A DNA stretch of 64,000 nt from Streptomyces phaeofaciens (lineage in GTDB: Bacteria > Actinomycetota > Actinomycetes > Streptomycetales > Streptomycetaceae): positions 1-64,000 of the forward strand of contig NZ_BMSA01000019.1 of the NCBI RefSeq assembly GCF_014648915.1, given 5' to 3'. The notes beneath the pieces are model-generated. The model saw only the letters and a program-made list of their open reading frames with translations, did not search any database and had not been told where the DNA came from. This document shows positions 1-8,668 of this stretch, piece by piece; positions within the stretch are counted from its first letter, which is position 1; each line of letters opens with the position of its first letter. The position numbers and the translations under genes were made by a program.

Positions 1-736
1 CACCGAACTTGCGGTCCGCCTCCAGGGCGAACAGCGCGGCCGCCAGGACCGGGAAGGCCAGCAGGACCAGGACACCGGTCAGCAGGACGTTCCACACGAA
101 GATCGGCATGCGGAACATCGTCATGCCCGGCGCGCGCATGCAGATGATCGTGGTGATGAAGTTGACCGAGCCGAGGATGGTGCCGAAGCCGGAGAAGGCC
201 AGACCCATGATCCACATGTCGGCGCCGATGCCCGGGCTGCGGACCGCGTCCGACAGCGGGGAGTAGGCGAACCAGCCGAAGTCGGCCGCACCCTGCGGGG
301 TGAGGAAGCCGGCGACGGCGATGAGCGAGCCGAACAGGTACAGCCAGTAGGCGAACATGTTCAGCCGCGGGAAGGCCACGTCCGGCGCGCCGATCTGGAG
401 CGGCATGATCCAGTTCGCGAAGCCGGCGAACAGCGGCGTCGCGAACATCAGCAGCATGATCGTGCCGTGCATCGTGAACGCCTGGTTGAACTGTTCGTTC
501 GACATCATCTGCAGGCCCGGACGCGCCAGCTCGGCGCGCATGAGAAGCGCCATCACGCCACCGATGCAGAAGAACACGAACGACGTGACCAGGTACAGCG
601 TACCGATGGTCTTGTGGTCGGTGGTGGTGAGCCACTTGACCACGACATTGCCGGGCTGCTTGCGCCGGACCGGCAGCTCATTCTCGTAGGAGTCTTCAGC
701 TGCCGCGGCACCCTGGGGTTCGTTGAGGATGCTCAC
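1..736 (-). CDS. ctaD: Cytochrome c oxidase subunit I, 5' part only
   Basis: This is the N-terminal part of the haem-copper oxidase catalytic subunit of the aa3-type terminal oxidase, which reduces O2 at the cytoplasmic membrane. The leftward frame opens with a GTG at 736 and runs off the left edge of the window. The translation has the usual subunit I start: a short polar N-terminus, then hydrophobic helices that include the first haem-ligand region. It follows ctaC directly, and the ctaC stop and ctaD start share the four bases 733-736 (GTGA), so translation is coupled. Identification rests on this partial protein and on the neighbouring subunit II; the C-terminal half, with its CuB ligands, is outside the window. 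Confidence 0.93.
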   Translation of the reverse strand, partial: MSILNEPQGAAAAEDSYENELPVRRKQPGNVVVKWLTTTDHKTIGTLYLVTSFVFFCIGGVMALLMRAELARPGLQMMSNEQFNQAFTMHGTIMLLMFATPLFAGFANWIMPLQIGAPDVAFPRLNMFAYWLYLFGSLIAVAGFLTPQGAADFGWFAYSPLSDAVRSPGIGADMWIMGLAFSGFGTILGSVNFITTIICMRAPGMTMFRMPIFVWNVLLTGVLVLLAFPVLAAALFALEADRKFG

Positions 737-1692
737 AGGTTGTTCGTCTCCCGGTTCTTCTCGTGGGCGGTCTGCTCGATGCCCGCGGGAACGTAACCGG
801 TCTGCCCCTTCTTGACGAGGTCCTTGAGGTACTGCTCGTAGCGCTCGGGGGAGACGACCTTCACGTTGAACAGCATCCGGGAGTGGTCGACACCGCACAG
901 CTCGGCGCACTTGCCCAGGAAGGTGCCCTCATGGTTGGGGACCACCTGGAAGGCATTGGTGTGACCCGGGATGACGTCCTGCTTCATGAGGAACGGCACC
1001 ACCCAGAAGGAGTGGATGACGTCACGCGAAGTGAGGACGAAGCGGACCGTCTTGCCCTCGGGGAGCACAAGGGTCGGGCCCGGGTTGTTGGTCTGCGGGT
1101 TCCGCTCACCGGGGACACCGCAGTTGTAGACACCGCCGGCGTCGGCCGGGAAGTCCTTCTTGAACCGGTCCGGGATCGCGGACAGGTTCGCGTCGGTCTT
1201 CGCGTCGCCGCTGGAACCGTCGACGTTCTCGATGTAGTTGAAGCACCAGCTCCACTGGAAGCCGACCACGTTGACCGTGACGTCGGGCTTCTTGTCGAGG
1301 CTCAGCAGCTTCGTCTCGTCACGTGCCGTGAAGTAGAACAGCACCGAGACGATGATGATCGGCACCACCGTGTACAGAGCCTCGATGGGCATGTTGTACC
1401 GGGTCTGCGGAGGAACTTCGACCTTCGTACGGCTGCGCCGGTGGAAGAAAGCACTCCACAGGATCAGGCCCCACACCAGCACGCCGGTGGCCAGCGCGGC
1501 CGCCCAGGAGCCCTGCCACAGGGAGAGGATCCGCGGAGCCTCTTCTGTGACCGGGGTGGGCATGCCAAGGCGGGGGAAGTCCTTGTATGTGCAACCGGTG
1601 GCGGTCGCCAGGACCAGGCCCGCGGTCATTGCCTGCAGCAGCTTCCGCCGCATCGGGCGCCGCGGCGAGCGGTCGGAGCCGTTGGGACTCAC
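733..1692 (-). CDS. ctaC: Cytochrome c oxidase subunit II
   Basis: Subunit II takes electrons from the cytochrome bc complex through its CuA centre and passes them to subunit I. The protein (319 aa) starts at the GTG at 1692 behind a GGAAGG ribosome site; a longer frame reading to 1800 has no support. It has an N-terminal signal ending near TATGC, which resembles a lipoprotein cleavage site. Two membrane helices follow, then a cupredoxin domain carrying the CuA motif CAELCGVDH..M near the C-terminus. It is the first gene of the leftward ctaC-ctaD pair and overlaps ctaD by four bases. No separate cytochrome c domain is fused to it, as expected where the bc complex supplies a covalently bound cytochrome cc. 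Confidence 0.96.
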   Translation of the reverse strand: MSPNGSDRSPRRPMRRKLLQAMTAGLVLATATGCTYKDFPRLGMPTPVTEEAPRILSLWQGSWAAALATGVLVWGLILWSAFFHRRSRTKVEVPPQTRYNMPIEALYTVVPIIIVSVLFYFTARDETKLLSLDKKPDVTVNVVGFQWSWCFNYIENVDGSSGDAKTDANLSAIPDRFKKDFPADAGGVYNCGVPGERNPQTNNPGPTLVLPEGKTVRFVLTSRDVIHSFWVVPFLMKQDVIPGHTNAFQVVPNHEGTFLGKCAELCGVDHSRMLFNVKVVSPERYEQYLKDLVKKGQTGYVPAGIEQTAHEKNRETNNL

Positions 1693-1999
1693 GTAGCGCC
1701 TTCCCGAGAGTCTCGCCCGCGCGGTTGGCTGCGGCCTGCCTTCTCGCTGGTCGGTCGCCGCCCTGCGTCGGGCAGGGGTTTGGATGTTTATGCGGACCAA
1801 ACCCTAGCCGACGCCCTCCGGGGGTTCGCGGGGAGGGTGGCATACGCGCCGCCTGTCACCCCGAAGGGGTGGGAAGGGGCTCGGGAGGGGCGCCTAATAG
1901 CTCGTCAATGCGGCTTGTGCGGCGAGTGCGGCTTTGGTTGTGGCTGGTCGCGTCGCTCCCCGTGCCCCCGCACCGCGTCCCCACGTCTAACGTTGCGGT
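1693..1999. other. Divergent intergenic region with a degenerate dispersed repeat
   Basis: This 307-bp spacer separates divergent ctaC and the desulfurase gene and must hold both promoters. Bases 1939-1969 (core GTGGCTGGTCGCG, then a C-rich tail) resemble the copy at 34537-34567, which is a motif I know to be scattered widely between Streptomyces genes. Just before the rightward gene, TAACGT (1988-1993) is followed by six bases and then the GTG start, the geometry of a leaderless promoter. I see no convincing small gene. Confidence 0.5.
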
Positions 2000-3376
2000 G
2001 TGTCCTACTTCGACGCCGCCTCCGCCGCTCCCCTCCATCCCGTCGCCCGGCAGGCCCTGTTGGCCTCGCTCGACGAGGGGTGGGCCGATCCCGCCCGGCT
2101 CTACCGCGAGGGGCGTCGGGCGCGGATGCTGCTGGACGCGGCACGGGAGGCCGCCGCCGAGGCCGTCGGCTGCCGGCCCGACGAGTTGGTGTTCACGTCC
2201 TCCGGGACGCGGGCCGTGCACAGCGGGATCGCGGGGGCGTTGGCCGGACGGCGGCGGACCGGACGTCACCTGATCGTGTCATCCGTCGAACACTCCTCGG
2301 TGCTCCATTCGGCCGAGACGCACGAGGCCGGCGGCGGCACGGTGAGCCGGGTGGAGGTCGACCGGGGCGGCGCGGTGTCCGCGGAGACCTACACGCGGGC
2401 GCTGCGGCCCGACACCGCGCTCGTCTGTCTTCAGTCCGCCAACCACGAGGTGGGGACCGAGCAGCCGGTCGCGGAGGTGGCCGACAGGTGCCGGGCCGCA
2501 GGGGTGCCGCTGCTGGTGGACGCCGCCCAGTCGCTCGGCTGGGGGCCGGTGGACGGGCCCTGGTCGCTGCTGACGGGCAGTGCGCACAAGTGGGGCGGGC
2601 CGTCCGGGGTGGGGCTGCTGGTGGTCCGCAAGGGGGTGCGGTTCGCTCCCCAAGGAGCCCTGGACGAGCGGGAGTCGGGGCGGGCCGCCGGGTTCGAGAA
2701 CATCCCGGCCGTGGTGGCCGCGGCGGCCTCGCTGCGGGCGCTGCGGGCGGAGGCGGCGGCCGAGGCGGCCCGGCTGCGGGAGCTGACGGAGCGGATCCGG
2801 GCCCGGGTGGCGGCCGTGGTGCCCGATGTGGAGGTGGTGGGGGATCCGCGGCGGCGGCTGCCGGGGATCGTCACCTTCTCCTGTCTGTACGTCGACGGGG
2901 AGGCGCTGCTGCACGAGTTGGACCGGGAGGGGTTCTCGGTCTCCTCGGGGTCCTCCTGCACCAGCAGCACCCTGACGCCGAGCCATGTGCTCAGGGCCAT
3001 GGGGGTGCTGAGCGAGGGGAACGTGCGGGTGTCGCTGCCGTTCGGGGCGGCCGAGGAGGACGTGGAGCGGTTTCTGGCCGTTCTGCCCGGGGCCGTGGCG
3101 GGGGTGCGGGAGAAGCTGGGGGCGTCGGCCCCGGTGGCGGACGTCCGCGGCGACGAGCTCGTCGTGGACGCCCTCGGCAAGCGCTGCCCGATCCCCGTCA
3201 TCGAGCTGGCGAAGGTCATCGGGGACGTACCGGTCGGCGGCACCGTGCGGGTGCTCTCCGACGACGAGGCGGCCCGGCTCGACATCCCGGCGTGGTGCGA
3301 GATGCGGGGGCAGGAGTACGTCGGTGAGGAACCGGCGGACCACGGCTTCGCCTATGTGGTCCGCCGGGTGTCCTGA
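2000..3376 (+). CDS. Cysteine desulfurase fused to a TusA-type sulfur carrier domain
   Basis: This 458-aa protein joins a PLP-dependent NifS/IscS-type cysteine desulfurase (about residues 1-375) to a TusA/SirA domain (about 385-458). The desulfurase part has the PLP lysine K197 in SAHKWGGP and the persulfide-forming C320 in SSGSSCTSS. The TusA part has the sulfur-accepting C396 in the family motif KRCPIPV. The expected reaction takes sulfur from cysteine onto C320, then passes it to C396 for a downstream acceptor such as a thiolated tRNA or cofactor; the acceptor is not known from the sequence. The GTG start is six bases after TAACGT, suggesting a leaderless transcript. It is divergent from ctaC, and Fe-S genes erpA and nadA lie 4-5 kb to the right, although they are not in one operon. 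Confidence 0.9.
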   Translation: MSYFDAASAAPLHPVARQALLASLDEGWADPARLYREGRRARMLLDAAREAAAEAVGCRPDELVFTSSGTRAVHSGIAGALAGRRRTGRHLIVSSVEHSSVLHSAETHEAGGGTVSRVEVDRGGAVSAETYTRALRPDTALVCLQSANHEVGTEQPVAEVADRCRAAGVPLLVDAAQSLGWGPVDGPWSLLTGSAHKWGGPSGVGLLVVRKGVRFAPQGALDERESGRAAGFENIPAVVAAAASLRALRAEAAAEAARLRELTERIRARVAAVVPDVEVVGDPRRRLPGIVTFSCLYVDGEALLHELDREGFSVSSGSSCTSSTLTPSHVLRAMGVLSEGNVRVSLPFGAAEEDVERFLAVLPGAVAGVREKLGASAPVADVRGDELVVDALGKRCPIPVIELAKVIGDVPVGGTVRVLSDDEAARLDIPAWCEMRGQEYVGEEPADHGFAYVVRRVS

Positions 3377-3416
3377 CCCGGGCTTCCGCCGGGGTCAGGA
3401 CACGGCTCAGGGGGCC

Positions 3417-4391
3417 TCAGCCGAGGTGCTTGCGGACCTCGGAGGCGGCCTCGTCGCCGTACTTGGTGGCGAAGCGGTCCATGAAGTGGGCGCGGCGCAG
3501 CTGGTACTCCTGCGTGCCGACCGTCTCGATGACGAGGGTGGCGAGCATGCAGCCGATCTGGGCGGCGCGCTCCAGGGAGACGCCCCAGACCAGACCGGAC
3601 AGGAAGCCCGCGCGGAACGCGTCGCCGACGCCGGTGGGCTCGGCCTTGCGCTCCTCCTGCGGGCAGCCGACCTCGATCGGGTCCTCGCCGTCCCGCTCGA
3701 TGCGGACACCGCGGGAGCCGAGGGTGGTGACGCGATGGCCGACCTTGGCGAGGATCTCCCGGTCGCTCCAGCCCGTCTTCGTCTCGATGAGGCCCTTCTC
3801 GTACTCGTTGGAGAAGAGGTACGTCGCCCCGTCCAGCAGGATGCGGATCTCCTCGCCGTCCATCCGGGCGATCTGCTGCGAGAAGTCGGCGGCGAACGGG
3901 ATCGACCGGGAGCGGCACTCCTCCGTGTGGCGGAGCATCGCCTCCGGGTCGTCGGCGCCGATCAGGACCAGGTCGAGGCCGCCGACGCGGTCGGCGACGG
4001 TCTTCAGCTCGATGAGACGGGCCTCGCTCATCGCGCCCGTGTAGAAGGAGCCGATCTGGTTGTGGTCGGAGTCGGTGGTGCACACGAAACGGGCGGTGTG
4101 CAGGGTCTCCGAGATACGGACCGACTCGGTGTCGACACCGTGGCGGTCCAGCCAGGCCCGGTAGTCGTCGAAGTCGGAACCCGCGGCGCCGACCAGGACG
4201 GGCTGGGTGCCGAGCTGCCCCATGCCGAAGGCGATGTTCGCCCCGACCCCGCCGCGCCGTACGTCCAGCTTGTCGACCAGGAAGGACAGCGAGACCGTGT
4301 GCAGCTGGTCCGCGACGAGCTGGTCGGCAAAGCGGCCGGGGAAGGTCATGAGGTGGTCGGTTGCGATGGAGCCGGTGACTGCGATGCGCAC
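3417..4391 (-). CDS. PfkB-family carbohydrate kinase, probable adenosine kinase
   Basis: This is a 324-aa ribokinase-fold sugar kinase. The N-terminus (MRIAVTGSIATDHL) and the C-terminal anion-hole motif GVGDAFRAGF match the PfkB family, in which the aspartate of the GxGD motif is the catalytic base. The strongest resemblance is to the actinobacterial adenosine kinase of the Mycobacterium type (Rv2202c), which in that genus also lies near ctaC and an erpA-like gene. The reaction would be phosphorylation of adenosine to AMP, in purine salvage. The start is GTG at 4391, ten bases after AGGAGA. It converges on the desulfurase gene with about 40 bp between their ends. A different sugar substrate cannot be excluded from sequence alone. 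Confidence 0.82.
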   Translation of the reverse strand: MRIAVTGSIATDHLMTFPGRFADQLVADQLHTVSLSFLVDKLDVRRGGVGANIAFGMGQLGTQPVLVGAAGSDFDDYRAWLDRHGVDTESVRISETLHTARFVCTTDSDHNQIGSFYTGAMSEARLIELKTVADRVGGLDLVLIGADDPEAMLRHTEECRSRSIPFAADFSQQIARMDGEEIRILLDGATYLFSNEYEKGLIETKTGWSDREILAKVGHRVTTLGSRGVRIERDGEDPIEVGCPQEERKAEPTGVGDAFRAGFLSGLVWGVSLERAAQIGCMLATLVIETVGTQEYQLRRAHFMDRFATKYGDEAASEVRKHLG

Positions 4392-4521
4392 GGCGTGGAC
4401 TCTCCTGAGGGGAGGGGGATTGACAGTTCACGCTACCCGGTGGAGCAGCGCCACTGAAGCAGTCGAAACTACCCGATAGTAGATCTTTCTTCGCGGGCTC
4501 CAGCGTGCTTACGGTTCCGCT

Positions 4522-4731
4522 ATGACGAACCTCGAGCTCCACGCGACCGCTCCGGCCGACTTCGAAGGCGGCCTGGCGTCGCTGCGGGGCGACTGCGCCC
4601 GGATGGTTCCGCACTGGGCGGCGCCGGAGAAGGTCGCCTCCCGCCCGGTCTCCCCCTCCCTCATCCACGGCGTCTCGGTCCCGGCGACCTCGGCCCGGCT
4701 GCTGGAGGCCATGCCGGACTACGGAAACTAG
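4522..4731 (+). CDS. Small conserved-looking protein of unknown function
   Basis: A 69-aa soluble protein with no recognised domain, signal or membrane segment. The composition looks like a real actinobacterial protein, and no better frame competes on either strand. The ATG at 4522 is preceded by TACGGT (4510-4515) and six bases, so transcription and translation may begin at the same base. It lies between the divergent kinase gene and the large membrane protein at 4914. I cannot assign a role. Confidence 0.6.
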   Translation: MTNLELHATAPADFEGGLASLRGDCARMVPHWAAPEKVASRPVSPSLIHGVSVPATSARLLEAMPDYGN

Positions 4732-4913
4732 GACAGATCCCAGGAGCCCGCAGGACTTTCCGGGGTTTCCCGGGTTTTCCCGGGCCCCGCCCGGACTTTT
4801 TCCTTCGGCACGGCGCTCGGGAGGGAACCGTGCGCTCCCCCGCCGCGTCCCATCGCTGTCCCCCGTAAAGGGGATGTGGGGTACGACAGCAGGGCAGCCG
4901 AAGGAGCGATGCG

Positions 4914-6764
4914 GTGAACACCGAGCGACCCGAGAACGACGACGCCGCGCGCGAGCCGGAGCGGACGGGTTCCGGCGAGGCGACGACGGAGACCCCGGGG
5001 GCCGGGAAGGGCGTGGCCGGTCCCGAGGCGTCCGGGACCGAGCGGGCCGAACCGCTTGCGGAGCAGGCGGAGCAGGCGGAACAGGCCGAGGCCGGGGCTG
5101 CCGTGGGGGAGAAGGGCCCGGCCGAGGCCGACGGTCGTGTTCCCGCGGCGACCGGGGGCGGACAGGCCGAGGGCGAGAAGGAGCAGGCCGCCGACACCGA
5201 CGAGGCCGACTCCGACTCCGACGCCGACGCCGGTGAGGTCGCCGGCGCCGATGACACCGCCGCCTCCGCCGTCGGCGCGCCGGCCGGTGCCGCCGGCACC
5301 GACGTCACCCCCGAGCCCGGCGCCGCCGCCCGGCCGGACGGTGGGTCCTCCCCCGCTCCTCGCCGCCGTTCCCCGCTCCTCGTCGCCTCCGTGGCCGCCG
5401 CGGTGCTGCTGGTGGGCGGAGGCGGGGCGTATCTCACGGCTCAGGCCGGTGGCGGTTCCGGTGGGGCCGGGGCGCCCTCGGGGGACGGGACTCCCCCGGC
5501 GCTCGCGCTGGACGACTACGCGGGGAACACCTCCGGTGGCGGTACGAGCGGTATCGCGCCCGGGGAGCCGAACCCGTACGGGGTGACGTACACGGCGGCC
5601 GGCGACCTGCCCGACGGGCCCGGTTCGGCGCCCGTGTACCGGGCGACGGGCACGGTCACGAAGGACGAGGTGGCACGGCTGGCGAAGGCGCTCGGGGTCG
5701 ACGGGGCGCCGGTGGCCGACGGGGACGCCTGGAAGGTCGGCTCCGGCAACGACGGCTCCGGGCCGGTGCTGCGGGTGAACCGGCAGGCGCCGGGCATGTG
5801 GACGTTCACCCGGTTCACGCCGGGCACCGACAACTGCACCGGCGGCATCGCCAAGTGCACCAAGGACCCCGTGGCCCCGGCGGTCGACCCGGTGAGCGAG
5901 GCGGCCGCGAAGAAGGCGGCGGCTCCGGTCCTGAAGGCCGTCGGGCAGGAGGACGCCGAGCTGGACGCGAGCCAGGTCATGGGCGCCCAGCGGATCGTGA
6001 ACGCCGACCCGGCGATCGACGGCCTGCCCTCCTACGGCTGGACGACCGGTGTCACGGTCAGCGCCCAGGGTGCGGTGGTGGGCGCGAACGGGCAGCTCAA
6101 GACGCCGGTGAAGGGTGACACGTACCCGCTGCTGAGTGCCGAGGAGGCGCTGGCGGCGATGAACGCGGCGCCGGGGACGGAACACCGGATGGGCATCGGC
6201 GGGTGCGCCAGCCCGGTGCCCCTGAAGGACCGGCTGGAAAGCCCCTGCGGGTCGTCGGCCGCCACCCCGCAGAAGCAGGAGACGGTCACGATCGAGGACG
6301 CGGTGCTGGGGCTCGCCCCGCACACCTCCGGCGGCCGGCAGGTGCTCGTACCGTCCTGGCTGTTCGACGTGAAGGCGTCGGGGGCCGCGGACGAGTACAC
6401 GCTGACGCATCCGGCGGTGGAACCGGCGTATCTGGCGTCGGCCTCCACTCCGACGCCGACGGCGAGTGCCGGCGGGTCGTCGCGTGAGGTGCAGGTCGAG
6501 GACTACACGGCCGAGGGCGACGAGCTGGTGGTGAGCTTCACCGCCGGGGTGTGCGCCGACTACACGGTGACGGCGGACGAGAGCGGCGACCGGGTGAAGG
6601 TCACGGTGACCGAGACGCCCTGGCCCGACAAGGTCTGCATCATGATCGCCAAGGAGTACCACCGGACCGTACGGCTGGACGAGCCGCTCGGCGCCCGGCA
6701 GGTCGTCGGCTCGGACGGCACGTCGATCCCGCTGGAGAAGCCGGGGGCGCGGCTGCCGCAGTAA
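4914..6764 (+). CDS. Large acidic membrane-anchored protein of unknown function
   Basis: A 616-aa protein starting at GTG 4914 behind AAGGAG. Residues 1 to about 150 are very acidic and rich in E, A, G and D, with an imperfect QAE repeat near residues 50-60. They are followed by RRR and one membrane helix at about residues 153-175. The rest, some 430 residues, would then lie outside the cell as a bitopic protein; it has paired cysteines (for example DNCTGGIAKC) and ends in a conserved-looking beta-rich segment. I do not recognise the fold, and a role in the envelope is only inference from topology. The gene ends at the perfect hairpin at 6779-6827. Confidence 0.8.
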   Translation: MNTERPENDDAAREPERTGSGEATTETPGAGKGVAGPEASGTERAEPLAEQAEQAEQAEAGAAVGEKGPAEADGRVPAATGGGQAEGEKEQAADTDEADSDSDADAGEVAGADDTAASAVGAPAGAAGTDVTPEPGAAARPDGGSSPAPRRRSPLLVASVAAAVLLVGGGGAYLTAQAGGGSGGAGAPSGDGTPPALALDDYAGNTSGGGTSGIAPGEPNPYGVTYTAAGDLPDGPGSAPVYRATGTVTKDEVARLAKALGVDGAPVADGDAWKVGSGNDGSGPVLRVNRQAPGMWTFTRFTPGTDNCTGGIAKCTKDPVAPAVDPVSEAAAKKAAAPVLKAVGQEDAELDASQVMGAQRIVNADPAIDGLPSYGWTTGVTVSAQGAVVGANGQLKTPVKGDTYPLLSAEEALAAMNAAPGTEHRMGIGGCASPVPLKDRLESPCGSSAATPQKQETVTIEDAVLGLAPHTSGGRQVLVPSWLFDVKASGAADEYTLTHPAVEPAYLASASTPTPTASAGGSSREVQVEDYTAEGDELVVSFTAGVCADYTVTADESGDRVKVTVTETPWPDKVCIMIAKEYHRTVRLDEPLGARQVVGSDGTSIPLEKPGARLPQ

Positions 6765-6778
6765 CCCGCCGCAGGGAC

Positions 6779-6827
6779 ACGCGAAAGGCGGCGGCCCCCC
6801 TCACCGGGGGGCCGCCGCCTTTCGCGT
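6779..6827. terminator. Bidirectional terminator hairpin
   Basis: Two perfectly complementary 22-base arms (6779-6800 and 6806-6827) surround a five-base loop, lying between the convergent genes ending at 6764 and 6841. No U-tract follows, as is common for Streptomyces terminators. Confidence 0.85.
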
Positions 6828-6840
6828 ACCGCGGCGCGGC

Positions 6841-7197
6841 CTAGCTGAAGGAGTCGCCGCAGGCGCAGGAGCCCGTCGCGTTCGGGTTGTCGATCGTGAA
6901 GCCCTGCTTCTCGATGGTGTCGACGAAGTCGATGGACGCGCCGCCCAGGTACGGGGCGCTCATCCGGTCGGTGACGACCTTGACGCCGTCGAAGTCCTTG
7001 ACGACGTCACCGTCGAGCGAGCGCTCGTCGAAGAAGAGCTGGTAGCGCAGGCCGGAGCAGCCACCCGGCTGAACGGCGACCCGCAGGGCCAGGTCCTCAC
7101 GGCCTTCCTGGTCGAGCAGGGCCTTGACCTTCGCCGCGGCGGCGTCGGACAGGATGATGCCGTCGGTGACGGTGCTGGTCTCGTCCGATACGGACAT
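6841..7197 (-). CDS. erpA: Iron-sulfur cluster insertion protein, ErpA/IscA family
   Basis: A 118-aa A-type Fe-S carrier that would hand clusters to apo-proteins. The three conserved cysteines are visible: C47 in PGGCSG, and C111 and C113 in GSCACGDSF at the C-terminus. The ATG at 7197 follows GGGAGAG. It is divergent from nadA, whose product needs a 4Fe-4S cluster, and faces the acidic membrane protein across a bidirectional terminator. The short acidic N-terminal extension (MSVSDETSTV) is usual for actinobacterial members. Confidence 0.93.
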   Translation of the reverse strand: MSVSDETSTVTDGIILSDAAAAKVKALLDQEGREDLALRVAVQPGGCSGLRYQLFFDERSLDGDVVKDFDGVKVVTDRMSAPYLGGASIDFVDTIEKQGFTIDNPNATGSCACGDSFS

Positions 7198-7392
7198 CTA
7201 CATCTCTCCCGGGTTGTACGGAGACTGCTTGCCGACGGTTGCAACCGACGGGGCCGCGGATTCATTCCGGGCCGGGCACTTCTCTTTCGCCTGTCTCTTC
7301 ATGCTCGCACACCGGCGCCGAAGCGAACAGCGACCGTCCGGCTCGGCGGAGGCACCTTTCCGGGATTCATGTCACATCGACGCAATGACCAT

Positions 7393-7427
7393 CGTCAAAG
7401 TGACGTGAAGCAGGCTATCATAGATAG
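7393..7427. promoter_or_regulatory. Two short inverted repeats in the nadA promoter region
   Basis: Upstream of nadA are two perfect inverted repeats with 3-base centres: CGTCA-AAG-TGACG (7393-7405) and CTATC-ATA-GATAG (7415-7427). The second contains TATCAT (7416-7421), which could be the -10 box, so a repressor bound there would block transcription. AT-rich sequence such as this stands out locally. No regulator is identified; NAD-responsive repressors of nadA are known in other actinobacteria. Confidence 0.5.
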
Positions 7428-7462
7428 CGTCAGTTCGACGAAAAGTAGAAAGGGTGCGTGAC

Positions 7463-8647
7463 GTGACCACCGCCCAGACCACGGAGCTCGACGTACAGCC
7501 GACTCCACTCGCCCTGTTGCTGCTCGGCCGCGAGGCCGACCCGAGGAGCGAGCGGGGCGTCGAGTGCCCCGGCGACCTGCCCTCGCCGTCCGACCCGGAC
7601 CTGGTCGAGCGCGCCCGCGCGGCCAAGGAGAAGCTCGGTGACAAGGTCTTCGTGCTCGGCCACCACTACCAGCGCGACGAGGTCATCCAGTTCGCCGACG
7701 TCACGGGCGACTCCTTCAAGCTGGCCAAGGACGCGGCCGCCCGCCCGGAGGCCGAGTACATCGTCTTCTGCGGTGTGCACTTCATGGCCGAGTCGGCCGA
7801 CATCCTGACGTCGGACGACCAGAAGGTGGTCCTGCCCGACCTCGCCGCCGGCTGCTCGATGGCCGACATGGCGACCGCCGAGCAGGTCGCCGAGTGCTGG
7901 GACGTGCTGACCGAGGCCGGCATAGCCGAGCAGGTCGTGCCCGTCTCGTACATGAACTCGTCCGCCGACATCAAGGCGTTCACGGGGAAGCACGGCGGCA
8001 CGATCTGCACCTCCTCCAACGCCCAGCGAGCTCTGGAGTGGGCCTTCCAGCAGGGTGAGAAGGTCCTCTTCCTGCCCGACCAGCACCTCGGCCGCAACAC
8101 GGCCGTGCGGGACATGGGCCTGTCCCTGGAGGACTGCGTCCTCTACAACCCGCACAAGCCGAACGGCGGGCTGACCGCCGAGCAGCTGCGCGACGCGAAG
8201 ATGATCCTGTGGCGCGGCCACTGCTCGGTGCACGGCCGCTTCAGCCTGGAGTCGGTCGAGGACGTCCGCGCCCGCATTCCCGGCGTGAACGTCCTGGTGC
8301 ACCCCGAGTGCCGGCACGAGGTCGTGGCCGCGGCGGACTACGTCGGCTCGACCGAGTACATCATCAAGGCGCTGGAGGCGGCCCCGGCCGGCTCCAAGTG
8401 GGCCATCGGCACGGAGCTGAACCTGGTCCGCCGCCTGGCGAACCGTTTCGCGCCGGAGGGCAAGGAGATCGTCTTCCTCGACAAGACGGTCTGCTTCTGC
8501 TCGACCATGAACCGCATCGACCTCCCCCACCTCGTCTGGACCCTGGAGTCCCTCGCCGAGGGCAAGCTGGTCAACCGCATCGAGGTCGACCAGGAGACCG
8601 AGACGTTCGCGAAGCTGGCACTGGAGCGCATGCTGGCGCTGCCGTAA
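7463..8647 (+). CDS. nadA: Quinolinate synthase A
   Basis: NadA condenses iminoaspartate with dihydroxyacetone phosphate to quinolinate in de novo NAD synthesis and carries a 4Fe-4S cluster. The 394-aa product shows GHHYQRDE near the N-terminus and cysteines in VFCGVHFM, TICTSSNA and CFCSTMN, the expected cluster ligands. I prefer the GTG at 7463 to the in-frame GTG at 7454, because GAAAGG then sits about eight bases upstream; the earlier start would lie on the ribosome site. No nadB or nadC lies in the window. Regulation through the inverted repeats at 7393-7427 is possible. Confidence 0.95.
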   Translation: MTTAQTTELDVQPTPLALLLLGREADPRSERGVECPGDLPSPSDPDLVERARAAKEKLGDKVFVLGHHYQRDEVIQFADVTGDSFKLAKDAAARPEAEYIVFCGVHFMAESADILTSDDQKVVLPDLAAGCSMADMATAEQVAECWDVLTEAGIAEQVVPVSYMNSSADIKAFTGKHGGTICTSSNAQRALEWAFQQGEKVLFLPDQHLGRNTAVRDMGLSLEDCVLYNPHKPNGGLTAEQLRDAKMILWRGHCSVHGRFSLESVEDVRARIPGVNVLVHPECRHEVVAAADYVGSTEYIIKALEAAPAGSKWAIGTELNLVRRLANRFAPEGKEIVFLDKTVCFCSTMNRIDLPHLVWTLESLAEGKLVNRIEVDQETETFAKLALERMLALP

Positions 8648-8668
8648 CCGGATCGCCGTGGACCCGGA

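Noticed and set aside
763..3327. Long rightward open frame (854 codons) across ctaC and the desulfurase gene
   Set aside because: It is antisense to ctaC and out of frame with the desulfurase; composition is R/G-rich shadow sequence with no domain.
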